Source: Candidatus Izemoplasmatales bacterium (GTDB lineage: Bacteria > Bacillota_I > Bacilli_A > Izemoplasmatales > Hujiaoplasmataceae). From it: a stretch of DNA of 64,000 bases. The notes beneath the pieces were generated by a model that ran no database searches, was not told where the DNA came from, and worked only from the letters and a program-made list of their open reading frames with translations. The translations under genes and the position numbers were made by a program. Below are positions 1 to 8,278 of the stretch, piece after piece (positions within the stretch are counted from its first letter, which is position 1; the number at the start of each line of letters is the position of its first letter). The DNA is taken from contig JAQUZN010000003.1 in the NCBI GenBank assembly GCA_028691315.1, forward strand, positions 1 to 64,000. The letters are read 5' to 3'.

Positions 1-298
1 TATTTAATAAAAAACCATGAATATTTCCTAAAACAATCGAACAGAATAAAAATATCAAAACTAAAATCTCTATATAATTTGGAATATCAATTTTGAATCT
101 TGATTCAATTATCCAAGGAATTGAAAACAATACAATTGCTAACATTGATAGAAAAATATTGGAAATACTGGCATCTCTCATTCCTGAATCAGTCGCAAGG
201 ATTGCACTAATAACCGATCCAATTAACTCAAGAATAACGATTCCTACTAATATTACATATACAGTTTGATAACTATCAAGTATTCTTTTTCTTTTCAT
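1..298 (-). CDS. Partial integral membrane protein (N-terminal 99 residues)
   Basis: An open frame begins with ATG at 298 on the minus strand and runs off the left edge without a stop. The visible part starts MKRKRILDSY and has three hydrophobic stretches (about residues 12-37, 46-64 and 76-95), so it is an integral membrane protein. The last segment, with an IPNYIEILVLIF-like run followed by LGNIHGF, resembles the start of the DUF2238/YjdF-like membrane family, where a similar LGExHxFY stretch occurs; this is only from memory of the family. Upstream is a TAGGAAG ribosome site. It lies downstream of the polymerase/YolD pair on the same strand, about 100 bases away. Confidence 0.6.
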   Translation of the reverse strand, partial: MKRKRILDSYQTVYVILVGIVILELIGSVISAILATDSGMRDASISNIFLSMLAIVLFSIPWIIESRFKIDIPNYIEILVLIFLFCSIVLGNIHGFLLN

Positions 299-354
299 AA
301 ATACACTTCCTACTAATTTATTCTAGCACAAAACAGGCTTATTTGATATATGGT

Positions 355-387
355 TCCATTATACATAACTAAAAATCGAAACACAAA
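355..387 (-). promoter_or_regulatory. Possible promoter for the left-edge membrane gene
   Basis: On the minus strand a TATAAT -10 element (plus-strand ATTATA near 358-363) is preceded at 17 bp by TTGTGT, a weak -35. It sits between the yolD stop side and the membrane-protein start at 298. Only the -10 is convincing. Confidence 0.35.
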
Positions 388-397
388 TTGTTCCGAT

Positions 398-727
398 TTA
401 AGGTAATATAATTTCTAATATATCTTCTGCTTTGATTTTTTCCATTGTCGATAAGATAATTAAACGGTTATTAAAATCGACTTTTTTGATGTTTCCAAAA
501 GTAAAACGAATATATCCATCATGATAATATCGACATTCAATTTCCACGTCTAGCGTCAACGCTTCTTGTAATTTACGATTTAATTCATCAAATTCATCGT
601 CGTTTAATTGTGGCTTTTCTTTTTTCCCAAGCCGGTACTTCATATCTTCAAGCATGCTATGATACCCAACTAGGGCATCAAATGGACTCCATTTGATAAT
701 TCCTCTATCAACATAATGATTAAGCAT
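398..727 (-). CDS. YolD-like protein
   Basis: A 109-residue protein with the YolD-like signature: DRGIIKW-PF near the N-terminus, a central QLNDDEFDELNRKL segment, and a C-terminal beta-rich part containing YYHDGYIRFTFG. YolD proteins are encoded next to UvrX/UmuC-type Y-family polymerases in Firmicutes and plasmids and are thought to act with them in translesion repair; the exact role is unsettled. The ATG at 727 is preferred over a GTG at 736 because AGGTGG lies at the right distance before it. The start overlaps the end of the polymerase gene by 8 bases, so the two are translationally coupled. Confidence 0.85.
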   Translation of the reverse strand: MLNHYVDRGIIKWSPFDALVGYHSMLEDMKYRLGKKEKPQLNDDEFDELNRKLQEALTLDVEIECRYYHDGYIRFTFGNIKKVDFNNRLIILSTMEKIKAEDILEIILP

Positions 728-1985
728 GATGTCCACCTATCATTTCATTTCTAGCTTTCGCTGTAGAAGATTTTAATTCAGTGGATGCTCGGTTCACGCT
801 ATTTTTTCCGAATTTATATTTGATTTCATCAATAGCTGAAAAAACTTGATGCTCTTTAATGATTTGTTCAGCATCTTCAAACAGACTAAATTGATAGGAA
901 TTGTTATCTAATAATCCTGTGGCACTAACATGAACTCTACGGATGGGATCCCCTTCGTAAAACATATCAAATAAATCCAAACAAGCTTTGAAAATAACTG
1001 TTTCATTGGCAGATGGTTTCGATAATGATAACTGTCTAGCGAAACCTCCGCCCATTTCTTTACTATAAGCAATTCCAAAATGAATTGTTTTAGCAACCTT
1101 CTTATTCATCCGCAATCTTCTAGAAATATCGTCTACCATTTCTCTAACAACTTGAAAGATTTCGGGTTTATAGTAATCTTTAAATAAGGTTTGCCCAATA
1201 CCATAGCTTTTACTGATAGGACGGATATTGAGTTTGTCTTGAATCAAACTTTTATCAATACCATGTGTATGATAATAAAGTTCTTCTCCAATAACACCAA
1301 ATTTCTTTTTTAACTTTACAACATCGTATTTAGCAATATCACCAATTTTATAACATCCGAGTTCATTTAAATGGGCTTCCATGTTACGTCCAATTCCCCA
1401 CATTTCACTTAACGGGGTTACTGGCCATAACTTTTTATCTAAGTCTTCATATTCCCATTTGGCAATAAAATCAGGTGCTTTTTTAGATTCAATATCGAGT
1501 GCTAGTTTCGCCATTAACATATTGGGACCAATTCCACAAGTAGCATAGATTTTTGTTTCCTCGAGAATTGTCGATAAAATCATTTGTGCAATTTCACGAT
1601 CGGTTTTTTGATAATATTTTGTGTATTCCGTAAAATCTAAGAATACCTCATCTACCGAATAAACATACAAATCATCTTCAGAAACATATCGAAGATAGAT
1701 TTCAATAATTTTAGCAGAATATTCTAAGTATTTTTCCATTCTTGGTTTTTGAAAAATAATCTTAATATTGGTTGGCAGTTCATGAATTCGACATCTTCCA
1801 GGAACGCCAAATTTTTTCAAATATGGCGAAACGGCGAGCACAATTGATCCTCCGCCTCTAGATTTGTCGGCAACAACCAGTGGTGTTTTAAAAGGATCTA
1901 GTCCTAATAATGCACATTCAACAGAAGCATAAAAACTTTTTAAGTCGATACAAAGAATTGTTCTATGAGTTTGATATTCTTCCAT
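720..1985 (-). CDS. Y-family translesion DNA polymerase (UvrX/DinB-like)
   Basis: 421 residues. It opens with LCIDLKSFYASVEC, the first metal-binding motif of Y-family polymerases, and has YSVDEVFLDFT near residues 108-118, the second catalytic acidic motif. TCGIGPNMLMAKLA and the MWGIGRNMEAHL helix-hairpin-helix follow, then a little-finger domain. It copies damaged template DNA and is expected to be error-prone. The length and the YolD partner point to the UvrX/UV-damage-repair branch rather than housekeeping DinB. The start has a GGAGGGA ribosome site. I saw no clear LexA/DinR box upstream, although a TATAAT-like -10 lies at 2011-2016 on the minus strand. Confidence 0.88.
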   Translation of the reverse strand: MEEYQTHRTILCIDLKSFYASVECALLGLDPFKTPLVVADKSRGGGSIVLAVSPYLKKFGVPGRCRIHELPTNIKIIFQKPRMEKYLEYSAKIIEIYLRYVSEDDLYVYSVDEVFLDFTEYTKYYQKTDREIAQMILSTILEETKIYATCGIGPNMLMAKLALDIESKKAPDFIAKWEYEDLDKKLWPVTPLSEMWGIGRNMEAHLNELGCYKIGDIAKYDVVKLKKKFGVIGEELYYHTHGIDKSLIQDKLNIRPISKSYGIGQTLFKDYYKPEIFQVVREMVDDISRRLRMNKKVAKTIHFGIAYSKEMGGGFARQLSLSKPSANETVIFKACLDLFDMFYEGDPIRRVHVSATGLLDNNSYQFSLFEDAEQIIKEHQVFSAIDEIKYKFGKNSVNRASTELKSSTAKARNEMIGGHHA

Positions 1986-2151
1986 GGTCGTCCCTCCAAT
2001 CTATACTCTTATTATACCGATTAATTCAAGAAAGAAAAGGGTAAAAATTATCTTTTTTTATGAAAATGTTCACAAAAAAATATTTCATCTATAATGATTG
2101 AAAAGTTTCTTTAATACCAAAAATCATTTATAAAAATTTTTTATTTTCATG

Positions 2152-2194
2152 AAAAAAGCTAAGATTCATAATCAAATGAACTTAGCTTTTTTTT
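2152..2194. terminator. Bidirectional rho-independent terminator
   Basis: An inverted repeat AAAAAAGCTAAG (2152-2163) pairs with CTTAGCTTTTTT (2181-2192), with a 17-base loop and T-runs on both strands. It lies immediately past the phoR stop codon and ends the pst-pho transcript. Confidence 0.85.
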
Positions 2195-3890
2195 AATATT
2201 CTAATGGAAATGTAATCGTGATTTTTGTGCCCTTACCCTCTGTGCTATCAAGTTCAATTTGACCTTGATAAATCATCACTATGTGTTTAACAATGGATAA
2301 CCCAAGACCAGTTCCACCCGTTTTTTTGCTTCTTGCTTTATCAACACGATAAAATCGTTCAAAAACACGTGTTTGATCTGACTTAGGAATACCAATTCCA
2401 TTATCTTCTACAGAGAAAATAATTTTATGTTCTGTTTGTTGAAGAGAAACCTTTAAGTTCCCTCCATCGTTTCCATACTGAATACTGTTTTCAAAAAGAT
2501 TTCGGATTAGCTGAACCATATGCTCATGACTTGCGTACATTGTCACCTTTTGAATAGACTCAATCCAAGTAATGTGCTTTTGTGTCATTGCAGGCAAAAT
2601 CATATTTTTAACTTCACTAATGACTTCTTGAAGCAATACTTTTTCTTCCGTCCTAGATATTACTTGATTTTCATACTTAGAAAGATTTAACATATCCATA
2701 ACTAAATGATTCATTCTTGTGGATTCTTCAAGGATTCTATTCGCTAAATCCTTAATTGTGGCAGTATCTTGAACTATCCCCGAGGAAATAAGTTCTGATG
2801 AACCCATAATCGAAGTAAGCGGAGACTTCAACTCATGCGAGGCATTCACAAAAAAGTCTCGTTTTAAAGTCTCAATGTTTTTAACCATTGTCACATCGGT
2901 AAAAATCAAAACAACGCTTGGCAATTGGTTCCAATTTTTTTCAAGAAATGAAATCATAACCGAGAAAAAGTCGTTATTTATTTCTAGTAAGGTTGAAGTA
3001 TTTACATTCGATTGATAGGCGTTTTGAATGGCCTCTTGAATGGATTTATCTCTAAATAAGTAATGATAGTCTTTATGTAAATTCGCATCTTCATTGAAAT
3101 GAAAGAGTTGTCTTAAAAAATGGTTAACAAGAACAATTTTGCCTTCTTGGTCTAAAACACAAATACCTTGATTCATATGGTTTAACAAAAAACCTGATTT
3201 TTGTTTTTCTTCATTCAAAGAAACAATGTTATAGGATATCAATTTTGAAATATCATTGATTTCATTAATGATACCATTGATTTCTTCGAATTTATCGAGC
3301 GGCATAATTTCTTTATATTCCCCATTGGCAACATCATTTAGTGTAACTTTTAAATCCTTTAATGGTTTTAAAGTATTCTTTGTTAATTGCATTATAAGCA
3401 ATATAGAAAGAAAAGAAATAAATGCCCCAACGGCAATCGATAACCCAATAAAGTCGTTTAAGAAAGGTAAAATACTGTTTAAGGGTATCGCAACGCGCAA
3501 ATATAAATCATCATTTAACTCTGTCGCTAAATACATCATTTTCCGGTTTAAAGAATCTGATACCCTAATATAAGCCGTCCCGAGATTTTGAAACTCAGGT
3601 CTTAAAAGATGATTTCCCAGTTCTGTTGCTAAAGAATCCGCTAACACAACGCCAGATGAATCCATAAAAGTAATTCTTAAGAAATCACTTGAATCTTGAT
3701 ATTTAACTACAATCTCAGTAGGTGATAATCCTTCATCAATATCTGTTGAAACCATTGATAAATACTGATTAAGATTCAATTCTGTTACTTTATTAAAATT
3801 ATTTTGTACAATCAAAGAAGACCCAATGATAAAGGTAAGAATTGCCAAGGCAATGACAAGAGCAAACTGATATGATATACGACGTTTCAT
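2193..3890 (-). CDS. phoR: Phosphate-sensing histidine kinase PhoR
   Basis: 565 residues: TM1 (about 8-30), an extracytoplasmic sensor of about 110 residues, TM2 (about 145-168), a HAMP linker, a PAS domain (about 230-330), then HisKA with FVNASHELKSPLTS (phospho-accepting His) and HATPase_c with N-box NLFENSIQYG, DNGIGIP and GTGLGLSIV. This is the classical PhoR layout of Gram-positive bacteria. It should phosphorylate the response regulator encoded just upstream, whose stop overlaps this ATG by 4 bases. As the last gene of the pst-pho operon it is followed by a strong terminator. The assignment to phosphate sensing rests mainly on the operon context. Confidence 0.92.
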   Translation of the reverse strand: MKRRISYQFALVIALAILTFIIGSSLIVQNNFNKVTELNLNQYLSMVSTDIDEGLSPTEIVVKYQDSSDFLRITFMDSSGVVLADSLATELGNHLLRPEFQNLGTAYIRVSDSLNRKMMYLATELNDDLYLRVAIPLNSILPFLNDFIGLSIAVGAFISFLSILLIMQLTKNTLKPLKDLKVTLNDVANGEYKEIMPLDKFEEINGIINEINDISKLISYNIVSLNEEKQKSGFLLNHMNQGICVLDQEGKIVLVNHFLRQLFHFNEDANLHKDYHYLFRDKSIQEAIQNAYQSNVNTSTLLEINNDFFSVMISFLEKNWNQLPSVVLIFTDVTMVKNIETLKRDFFVNASHELKSPLTSIMGSSELISSGIVQDTATIKDLANRILEESTRMNHLVMDMLNLSKYENQVISRTEEKVLLQEVISEVKNMILPAMTQKHITWIESIQKVTMYASHEHMVQLIRNLFENSIQYGNDGGNLKVSLQQTEHKIIFSVEDNGIGIPKSDQTRVFERFYRVDKARSKKTGGTGLGLSIVKHIVMIYQGQIELDSTEGKGTKITITFPLEY

Positions 3891-4570
3891 AAGACAAACT
3901 TGTAACCCACACCTCTTACGGTCTGGATTGCTTCAATATCAATTCCGGCTTGTACTAGTTTCATTCTCACTTCTTTTATATGAACATCTAAAGTCCTTGT
4001 TTCCCCAAAGAAATCATAACCCCATACAATATTAAGAATCTCATCTCTAGTCACAATTTTATGATGATTTTGCATCAATAATTTTAATAACTGAAATTCT
4101 TTGGATGTGAACGTGACTTTTTGATCAAGATATGTACAAACATATTCTTTAGGATCCAGTTTTAATCCTTTTATCTCTAAGATTTCACTAGAATCACTAT
4201 CCTTAGTTCTTCTTAGTAGCGCTTTAACCCTACTAACAAGTTCTAATACCCCAAATGGTTTACCAAGATAATCATCTGCTCCTAAATCAAGTCCAATAAC
4301 TTTATCAATTTCTGTTCCTTTTGCGCTAATAAACATTGTTGGTATTTGCGACCATTTTGGAGTGGCCTTTATCCTTTTGATAATCGACAACCCATCCATA
4401 TCCGGTAACATGATGTCAAGTAAAATTAAACTTGGAACCTTTTCTTCTAAAGCAGAAAAAAACGATTTCGCTTCGCTAAAGATAAAAACTTCATATCCAG
4501 AATTTTTTAACGCGATTTGAATAACATTTTGAATATTCAAATCATCTTCTACTGAATAAATAAGGGGCAT
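3887..4570 (-). CDS. phoB: Phosphate-regulon response regulator PhoB/PhoP
   Basis: 227 residues. The N-terminal receiver domain has the acidic pocket E8-D9-D10, the phospho-acceptor D52 in LILLDIMLPDMDG and the conserved Lys in GKPFG. A C-terminal OmpR/PhoB winged-helix domain carries FTSKEFQLLKLL and RTLDVHIKEVRMKL, ending in TVRGVGYKF. It sits between phoU and phoR in the pst-pho operon and has a strong AAGGAGG ribosome site. Its likely targets are the TTTAC(A/G) direct repeats at 9323-9350 upstream of pstS, which would make the operon autoregulated. Confidence 0.93.
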   Translation of the reverse strand: MPLIYSVEDDLNIQNVIQIALKNSGYEVFIFSEAKSFFSALEEKVPSLILLDIMLPDMDGLSIIKRIKATPKWSQIPTMFISAKGTEIDKVIGLDLGADDYLGKPFGVLELVSRVKALLRRTKDSDSSEILEIKGLKLDPKEYVCTYLDQKVTFTSKEFQLLKLLMQNHHKIVTRDEILNIVWGYDFFGETRTLDVHIKEVRMKLVQAGIDIEAIQTVRGVGYKFVL

Positions 4571-4582
4571 TATTTGTCCTCC

Positions 4583-5245
4583 TTAGAACGTTAAGTTTTT
4601 CTTGTGTTCGCCTGTAATTGAAAAAATAACCCATTCACCAATATTAACAGCGTGATCGCCGATTCTTTCTAAATACTTTGCCACCATCATTAAGTATAAT
4701 GCATAATCTGCATCAATTGATGAAGAACGAATTGCTTTTGCGACAATTTGTTTAACTTCATCAAAATACATATCAACTTCATCATCGTCTTTGATAACTT
4801 CGTATGCAAGAGAAATATCATTCCCAACAAAAGAATCAAGTGATTTCTTAATCATTTTTTGACAAGCTTTTGTCATCAAATTCATTTGTGGTAAAGGAAA
4901 TACATTATGCGTTTTTTCCATAAAAATCGTCATTTTAGAAATATCTGCCGCATGATCTCCGATTCTTTCTAAATCTGTAATCATTTTTAAAACTGCAGTA
5001 ATTAGGCGTAGGTCTTTTGCGACAGGTTGTTCTCTTAGTATAATTCTCATACATTCTTTTTCAATAGCGTATTCTTGATCATTGACTAGTTTATCATTTT
5101 TTATAATTTCTTCTGCTAAAACAATATCTAAATTCAAAAACGAGCGAAATCCTTCATTGATGTTATCAATGACCATATCACCCATTTGGATTAAACTTAA
5201 TTTTAATGATTCTAATTCTTTATCAAATTGATTCCGGTATGTCAT
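4583..5245 (-). CDS. phoU: Phosphate transport regulator PhoU
   Basis: 220 residues, the normal length for PhoU. It is all-helical with two homologous halves, each carrying the metal-binding type signature: LRLITAVLKMITDLERIGDHAADI in the first (shown only in part by ITDLERIGDHA) and VAKYLERIGDHAVNI in the second. PhoU is a cytoplasmic modulator that links the Pst transporter to PhoR and restrains phosphate uptake and Pho signalling. It lies between pstB and phoB. The 51-base gap from pstB holds a possible internal promoter. Confidence 0.95.
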   Translation of the reverse strand: MTYRNQFDKELESLKLSLIQMGDMVIDNINEGFRSFLNLDIVLAEEIIKNDKLVNDQEYAIEKECMRIILREQPVAKDLRLITAVLKMITDLERIGDHAADISKMTIFMEKTHNVFPLPQMNLMTKACQKMIKKSLDSFVGNDISLAYEVIKDDDEVDMYFDEVKQIVAKAIRSSSIDADYALYLMMVAKYLERIGDHAVNIGEWVIFSITGEHKKNLTF

Positions 5246-5263
5246 CAGTTTGCCTCCTTAATC

Positions 5264-5292
5264 ATTATAATATGAAATCTATGTAAATACAA
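5264..5292 (-). promoter_or_regulatory. Possible internal promoter for phoU-phoB-phoR
   Basis: In the pstB-phoU gap the minus strand reads TTGTAT, 17 bp, TATAAT (-10 at 5264-5269). A single TTTACA (plus-strand TGTAAA at 5282-5287), like the Pho-box unit upstream of pstS, lies inside. It could give basal expression of the regulators independently of the pst promoter. Confidence 0.4.
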
Positions 5293-5296
5293 ACAA

Positions 5297-6061
5297 TTAC
5301 CCAAATCTCCCGGTAATATAATCTTCGGTCTTCTTTTCCTTGGGATCGCCAAAAATAACATCGGTCTTATCAAATTCTACTAAATATCCCATTAGAAAGA
5401 ATGCGGTATTGTCAGATATACGAGCTGCTTGTTGCATATTATGAGTAACAATAATAATCGTATACTCTTTTTTTAAATCTTGAATTAATTCTTCGATTTT
5501 AGCGGTTGCAATGGGATCTAATGCCGAAGTTGGTTCATCCATTAAAATCACATCTGGAGACATCGCAATCGTTCTAGCGATACAAAGGCGTTGTTGCTGA
5601 CCGCCAGAAAGTCCATAAGCACTTTCTTTTAGTCTGTCTTTGACTTCATCATATAAAGCAGAATTAATAAGCGCTCTTTTGACAATTTCTTGAAGTTGTT
5701 TTTTGTCTTTAACACCCTGGCATCTTGGTCCGTAAGCAACATTATCAAAAATACTCATTGGAAATGGATTGGGTTTTTGAAAAACCATCCCTACTTTAGT
5801 TCGTAAATTAATCGCATCATAGACTTTATTATAGATGTCTTGATCTTCGTATTTAACAAGACCATCCATTTTACAGTTATCAATCAAATCGTTCATCCGG
5901 TTTAAGCTTCGAAGAAGTGTTGATTTTCCACATCCAGATGGACCTATTAAAGCTGTTACTTGATTTTTTGGCACTTGCATATCAATATCAAAAAGCGCTT
6001 GTTTGTTGCCATAAAATAGATTTAATTTTTCGATTTCAAACACATTATTAGCTTGTTCCAT
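5297..6061 (-). CDS. pstB: Phosphate ABC transporter ATPase PstB
   Basis: 254 residues, typical for PstB. Walker [11 protein letters not shown]-loop [14 protein letters not shown] (the PstB-specific KPNPFPMSI run), signature [16 protein letters not shown], Walker [14 protein letters not shown] and switch His in [10 protein letters not shown]. It hydrolyses ATP on the cytoplasmic face to drive phosphate import through PstC/PstA. The start has GGAGGT located inside the end of pstA, and the intergenic gap is 2 bases, so it is tightly coupled. Confidence 0.97.
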   Translation of the reverse strand: MEQANNVFEIEKLNLFYGNKQALFDIDMQVPKNQVTALIGPSGCGKSTLLRSLNRMNDLIDNCKMDGLVKYEDQDIYNKVYDAINLRTKVGMVFQKPNPFPMSIFDNVAYGPRCQGVKDKKQLQEIVKRALINSALYDEVKDRLKESAYGLSGGQQQRLCIARTIAMSPDVILMDEPTSALDPIATAKIEELIQDLKKEYTIIIVTHNMQQAARISDNTAFFLMGYLVEFDKTDVIFGDPKEKKTEDYITGRFG

Positions 6062-6063
6062 TA

Positions 6064-7272
6064 TTAGTTACCTCCACTAAAAGAAAGTTTCTTCGCTATA
6101 AATTTAACAATAAAATTTAAGATAAATACAACCGCCAAAATGATGATTGAAATCGAACTTGCGAGTTCAAAGTTTGGAGTTTCACCTGCCATGATACTCC
6201 ATATATGAACCGCAAGTGACGTCGAACGCTCAGTTAAGATAATTTTATCTTTTATTGCGGTTCCTACCGCATATATTAACGCTGCCGACTCCCCAATAAT
6301 CCGGCCAATACTTAACAATACTGAAGATAAAATTCCTGGTATCGCAAATTTCAAAACAACTTTGAATGTTGTTTGTGTTTTTGTGGCACCAAGGGCAAGT
6401 GAAGCTTGTCTAAAATCGTCTGGAATCACTTTTAATGCTTCTTCTGTTGAGGTGATAATTACTGGTAGCACAATAACCGCAAGTGTCAGGGCTCCAGAAA
6501 ATAAGTTTCCACCATCTGCAGATGTTATTGTTGATGTAAATGGGATAAAAACAGCGGCTCCTAACAACCCAAAAATAATTGAAGGAACACCTGTTAGCAT
6601 TTCGATTAACCGTCTTAGTGCTTCAGCTAACTTAGATTTTTTAGGTGCATATTCATGTAAGTAAATTGCCGTAAATACACCAATTGGTAATGCTATAACT
6701 AAAGTCATTACAATCAAGTATAGCGTTGTAATCACCGAACCGCGAATCCCTTTTCCTGAAGTTGATGTAAGAAGATCAATAATACCATCTGCCTTGTCAA
6801 ACATGAGTGCGGCATTTTCAGCACCTTCAGAACTATATAAAATCGTTCTATTAGAAAAGATTACTTTGACTAGAGTTTGATCTTCAGATATATTTTGAAA
6901 CACGCCTTCAACATTTTTATCTGGAAGATTCTTAAATGGTGAATCTGAATCAACATAATTAATTAAGATATATACTTTTCCTTCATTATCAAAAGCATCC
7001 GTTAATCCAATTCCCCAGTTGCTAGAAAAATAGGTATTTTCATCAAGCGATTCAGGCCTTTCAAATGATGCATTAGATAACGTGCCATCATAATATGTAT
7101 TATAAGTGGTTGAATAGTAATCGCTAGTTAGTAAGTCCCAAGACAATAGTCCTGACCCTTTTTGAAATACATATCCAAAAATAGCAATTAAGATAAACAG
7201 CCCGAATAGTGAAACAAAGGATATAAGAGATTGAATAACAATATCTTTTCTCTTTCTTTTGCTTGTTTTCAT
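6064..7272 (-). CDS. pstA: Phosphate ABC transporter permease PstA with an extracytoplasmic insertion
   Basis: 402 residues, about 100 longer than typical PstA. TM1 (about 15-37) is followed by an extra soluble segment of roughly residues 42-165, rich in Tyr, Ser and Asn, predicted to lie outside the membrane. The regular permease core follows: five further TMs and the EAA loop with [25 protein letters not shown]. It forms the phosphate channel with PstC. Its stop overlaps nothing, but its start overlaps the end of pstC by 4 bases. The insertion could contact the unusual PstS encoded in the same operon; that is inference. Confidence 0.93.
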   Translation of the reverse strand: MKTSKRKRKDIVIQSLISFVSLFGLFILIAIFGYVFQKGSGLLSWDLLTSDYYSTTYNTYYDGTLSNASFERPESLDENTYFSSNWGIGLTDAFDNEGKVYILINYVDSDSPFKNLPDKNVEGVFQNISEDQTLVKVIFSNRTILYSSEGAENAALMFDKADGIIDLLTSTSGKGIRGSVITTLYLIVMTLVIALPIGVFTAIYLHEYAPKKSKLAEALRRLIEMLTGVPSIIFGLLGAAVFIPFTSTITSADGGNLFSGALTLAVIVLPVIITSTEEALKVIPDDFRQASLALGATKTQTTFKVVLKFAIPGILSSVLLSIGRIIGESAALIYAVGTAIKDKIILTERSTSLAVHIWSIMAGETPNFELASSISIIILAVVFILNFIVKFIAKKLSFSGGN

Positions 7273-8210
7273 GAGAATCTACCTACTTTCTTTTTTAAAT
7301 AATTCAAAAATAGGTTTGTCACAATAATTAATATAATCAAAATCATTCCTACAGAAAAACGAATATCATAATCCAGTCCAACTGTCTCTTTTAACCCTAG
7401 CAACATAGTAGAAGTTAACGTTCTCGTTGTTGAAAATAAATCAAATGATAATCCAGATCCTGAGTTGCCCGCTACCATACTTACTGCAGTTGCTTCACCT
7501 AAAGCGCGACCAATACCTAAAATAATTCCTGCAAATATTCCTGATTTAGCTGAAACTAAAGTAATCTTAAAAAAAGTTTGAACCTTGCTTGCACCTAAAG
7601 CTAATGAGTTTTTCTCTAAATCTGGATTTACGGACTTAATAGCAGTAATCGATAATAAGGTGATTGTCGGTAAAATCATCATCGCTAAAACAAAGACAGT
7701 CGACAATGTTGAAATTCCCCCCGCTGTTTGTTTCCCAAATATACTAGATATCCATATGACAATCTTTGTAACTACACCAAGTCCAAATACACCAAATACA
7801 ATCGAAGGAACACTCGCTAATAACTCAATGACGGTTTGAAAAAACTTGGAAACTGGTTTTGGTGTCATTTTCGCAATAAAAAGAGCTGTAAACACAGAAA
7901 TAGGAATTGCAATAAGTCCAGCTAATATTACAACATATAGAGTATTTACAACCACAAAGAAAATACCATATAAATTAGGTGGTTGAAACCAAGTCATACC
8001 TGTCATGAATCTTAAAAAATTGACATGAAGATCGCCGTATATAGACGCAAGAAAAGGGGAAACTCCCCTTTTCGAGATAAATATTATAATTAAAAAAACA
8101 AATGAAGCGCTTAGGAAAGTGGGAATAAGGAGGAGAACATATGTTAATTTATCAACATTGTTATTGTGCTTATTTGTTTTTTGTTTTACTTCATTTAATC
8201 GATTAGTCAT
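7269..8210 (-). CDS. pstC: Phosphate ABC transporter permease PstC
   Basis: 313 residues with six TMs and the cytoplasmic EAA loop NSLALGASKVQTFFKITLVSAKSGI. Periplasm-type features of PstC follow TM1, including the short GVSPFLASIYGD segment. The ATG at 8210 is chosen over the upstream TTG at 8216 because AAGGAG stands 8 bases before it. Together with PstA it forms the transmembrane path for phosphate. A stable hairpin separates it from pstS upstream. Confidence 0.95.
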   Translation of the reverse strand: MTNRLNEVKQKTNKHNNNVDKLTYVLLLIPTFLSASFVFLIIIFISKRGVSPFLASIYGDLHVNFLRFMTGMTWFQPPNLYGIFFVVVNTLYVVILAGLIAIPISVFTALFIAKMTPKPVSKFFQTVIELLASVPSIVFGVFGLGVVTKIVIWISSIFGKQTAGGISTLSTVFVLAMMILPTITLLSITAIKSVNPDLEKNSLALGASKVQTFFKITLVSAKSGIFAGIILGIGRALGEATAVSMVAGNSGSGLSFDLFSTTRTLTSTMLLGLKETVGLDYDIRFSVGMILIILIIVTNLFLNYLKKKVGRFS

Positions 8211-8237
8211 TCGCAAAACTCCTTAGGGAAGTAAGCT

Positions 8238-8261
8238 GGTAGCCAAACGTTTTTGGCTACC
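8238..8261 (-). other. Stable intercistronic hairpin between pstS and pstC
   Basis: GGTAGCCAAA (8238-8247) and TTTGGCTACC (8252-8261) form a 10-bp perfect stem with a 4-base loop. No U-run follows on the transcript; the pstC ribosome site comes next. Such elements commonly protect the 3' end of the binding-protein message or partly attenuate read-through, giving more PstS than permease. Confidence 0.7.
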
Positions 8262-8278
8262 AAGCAAGAAGCTATAAA

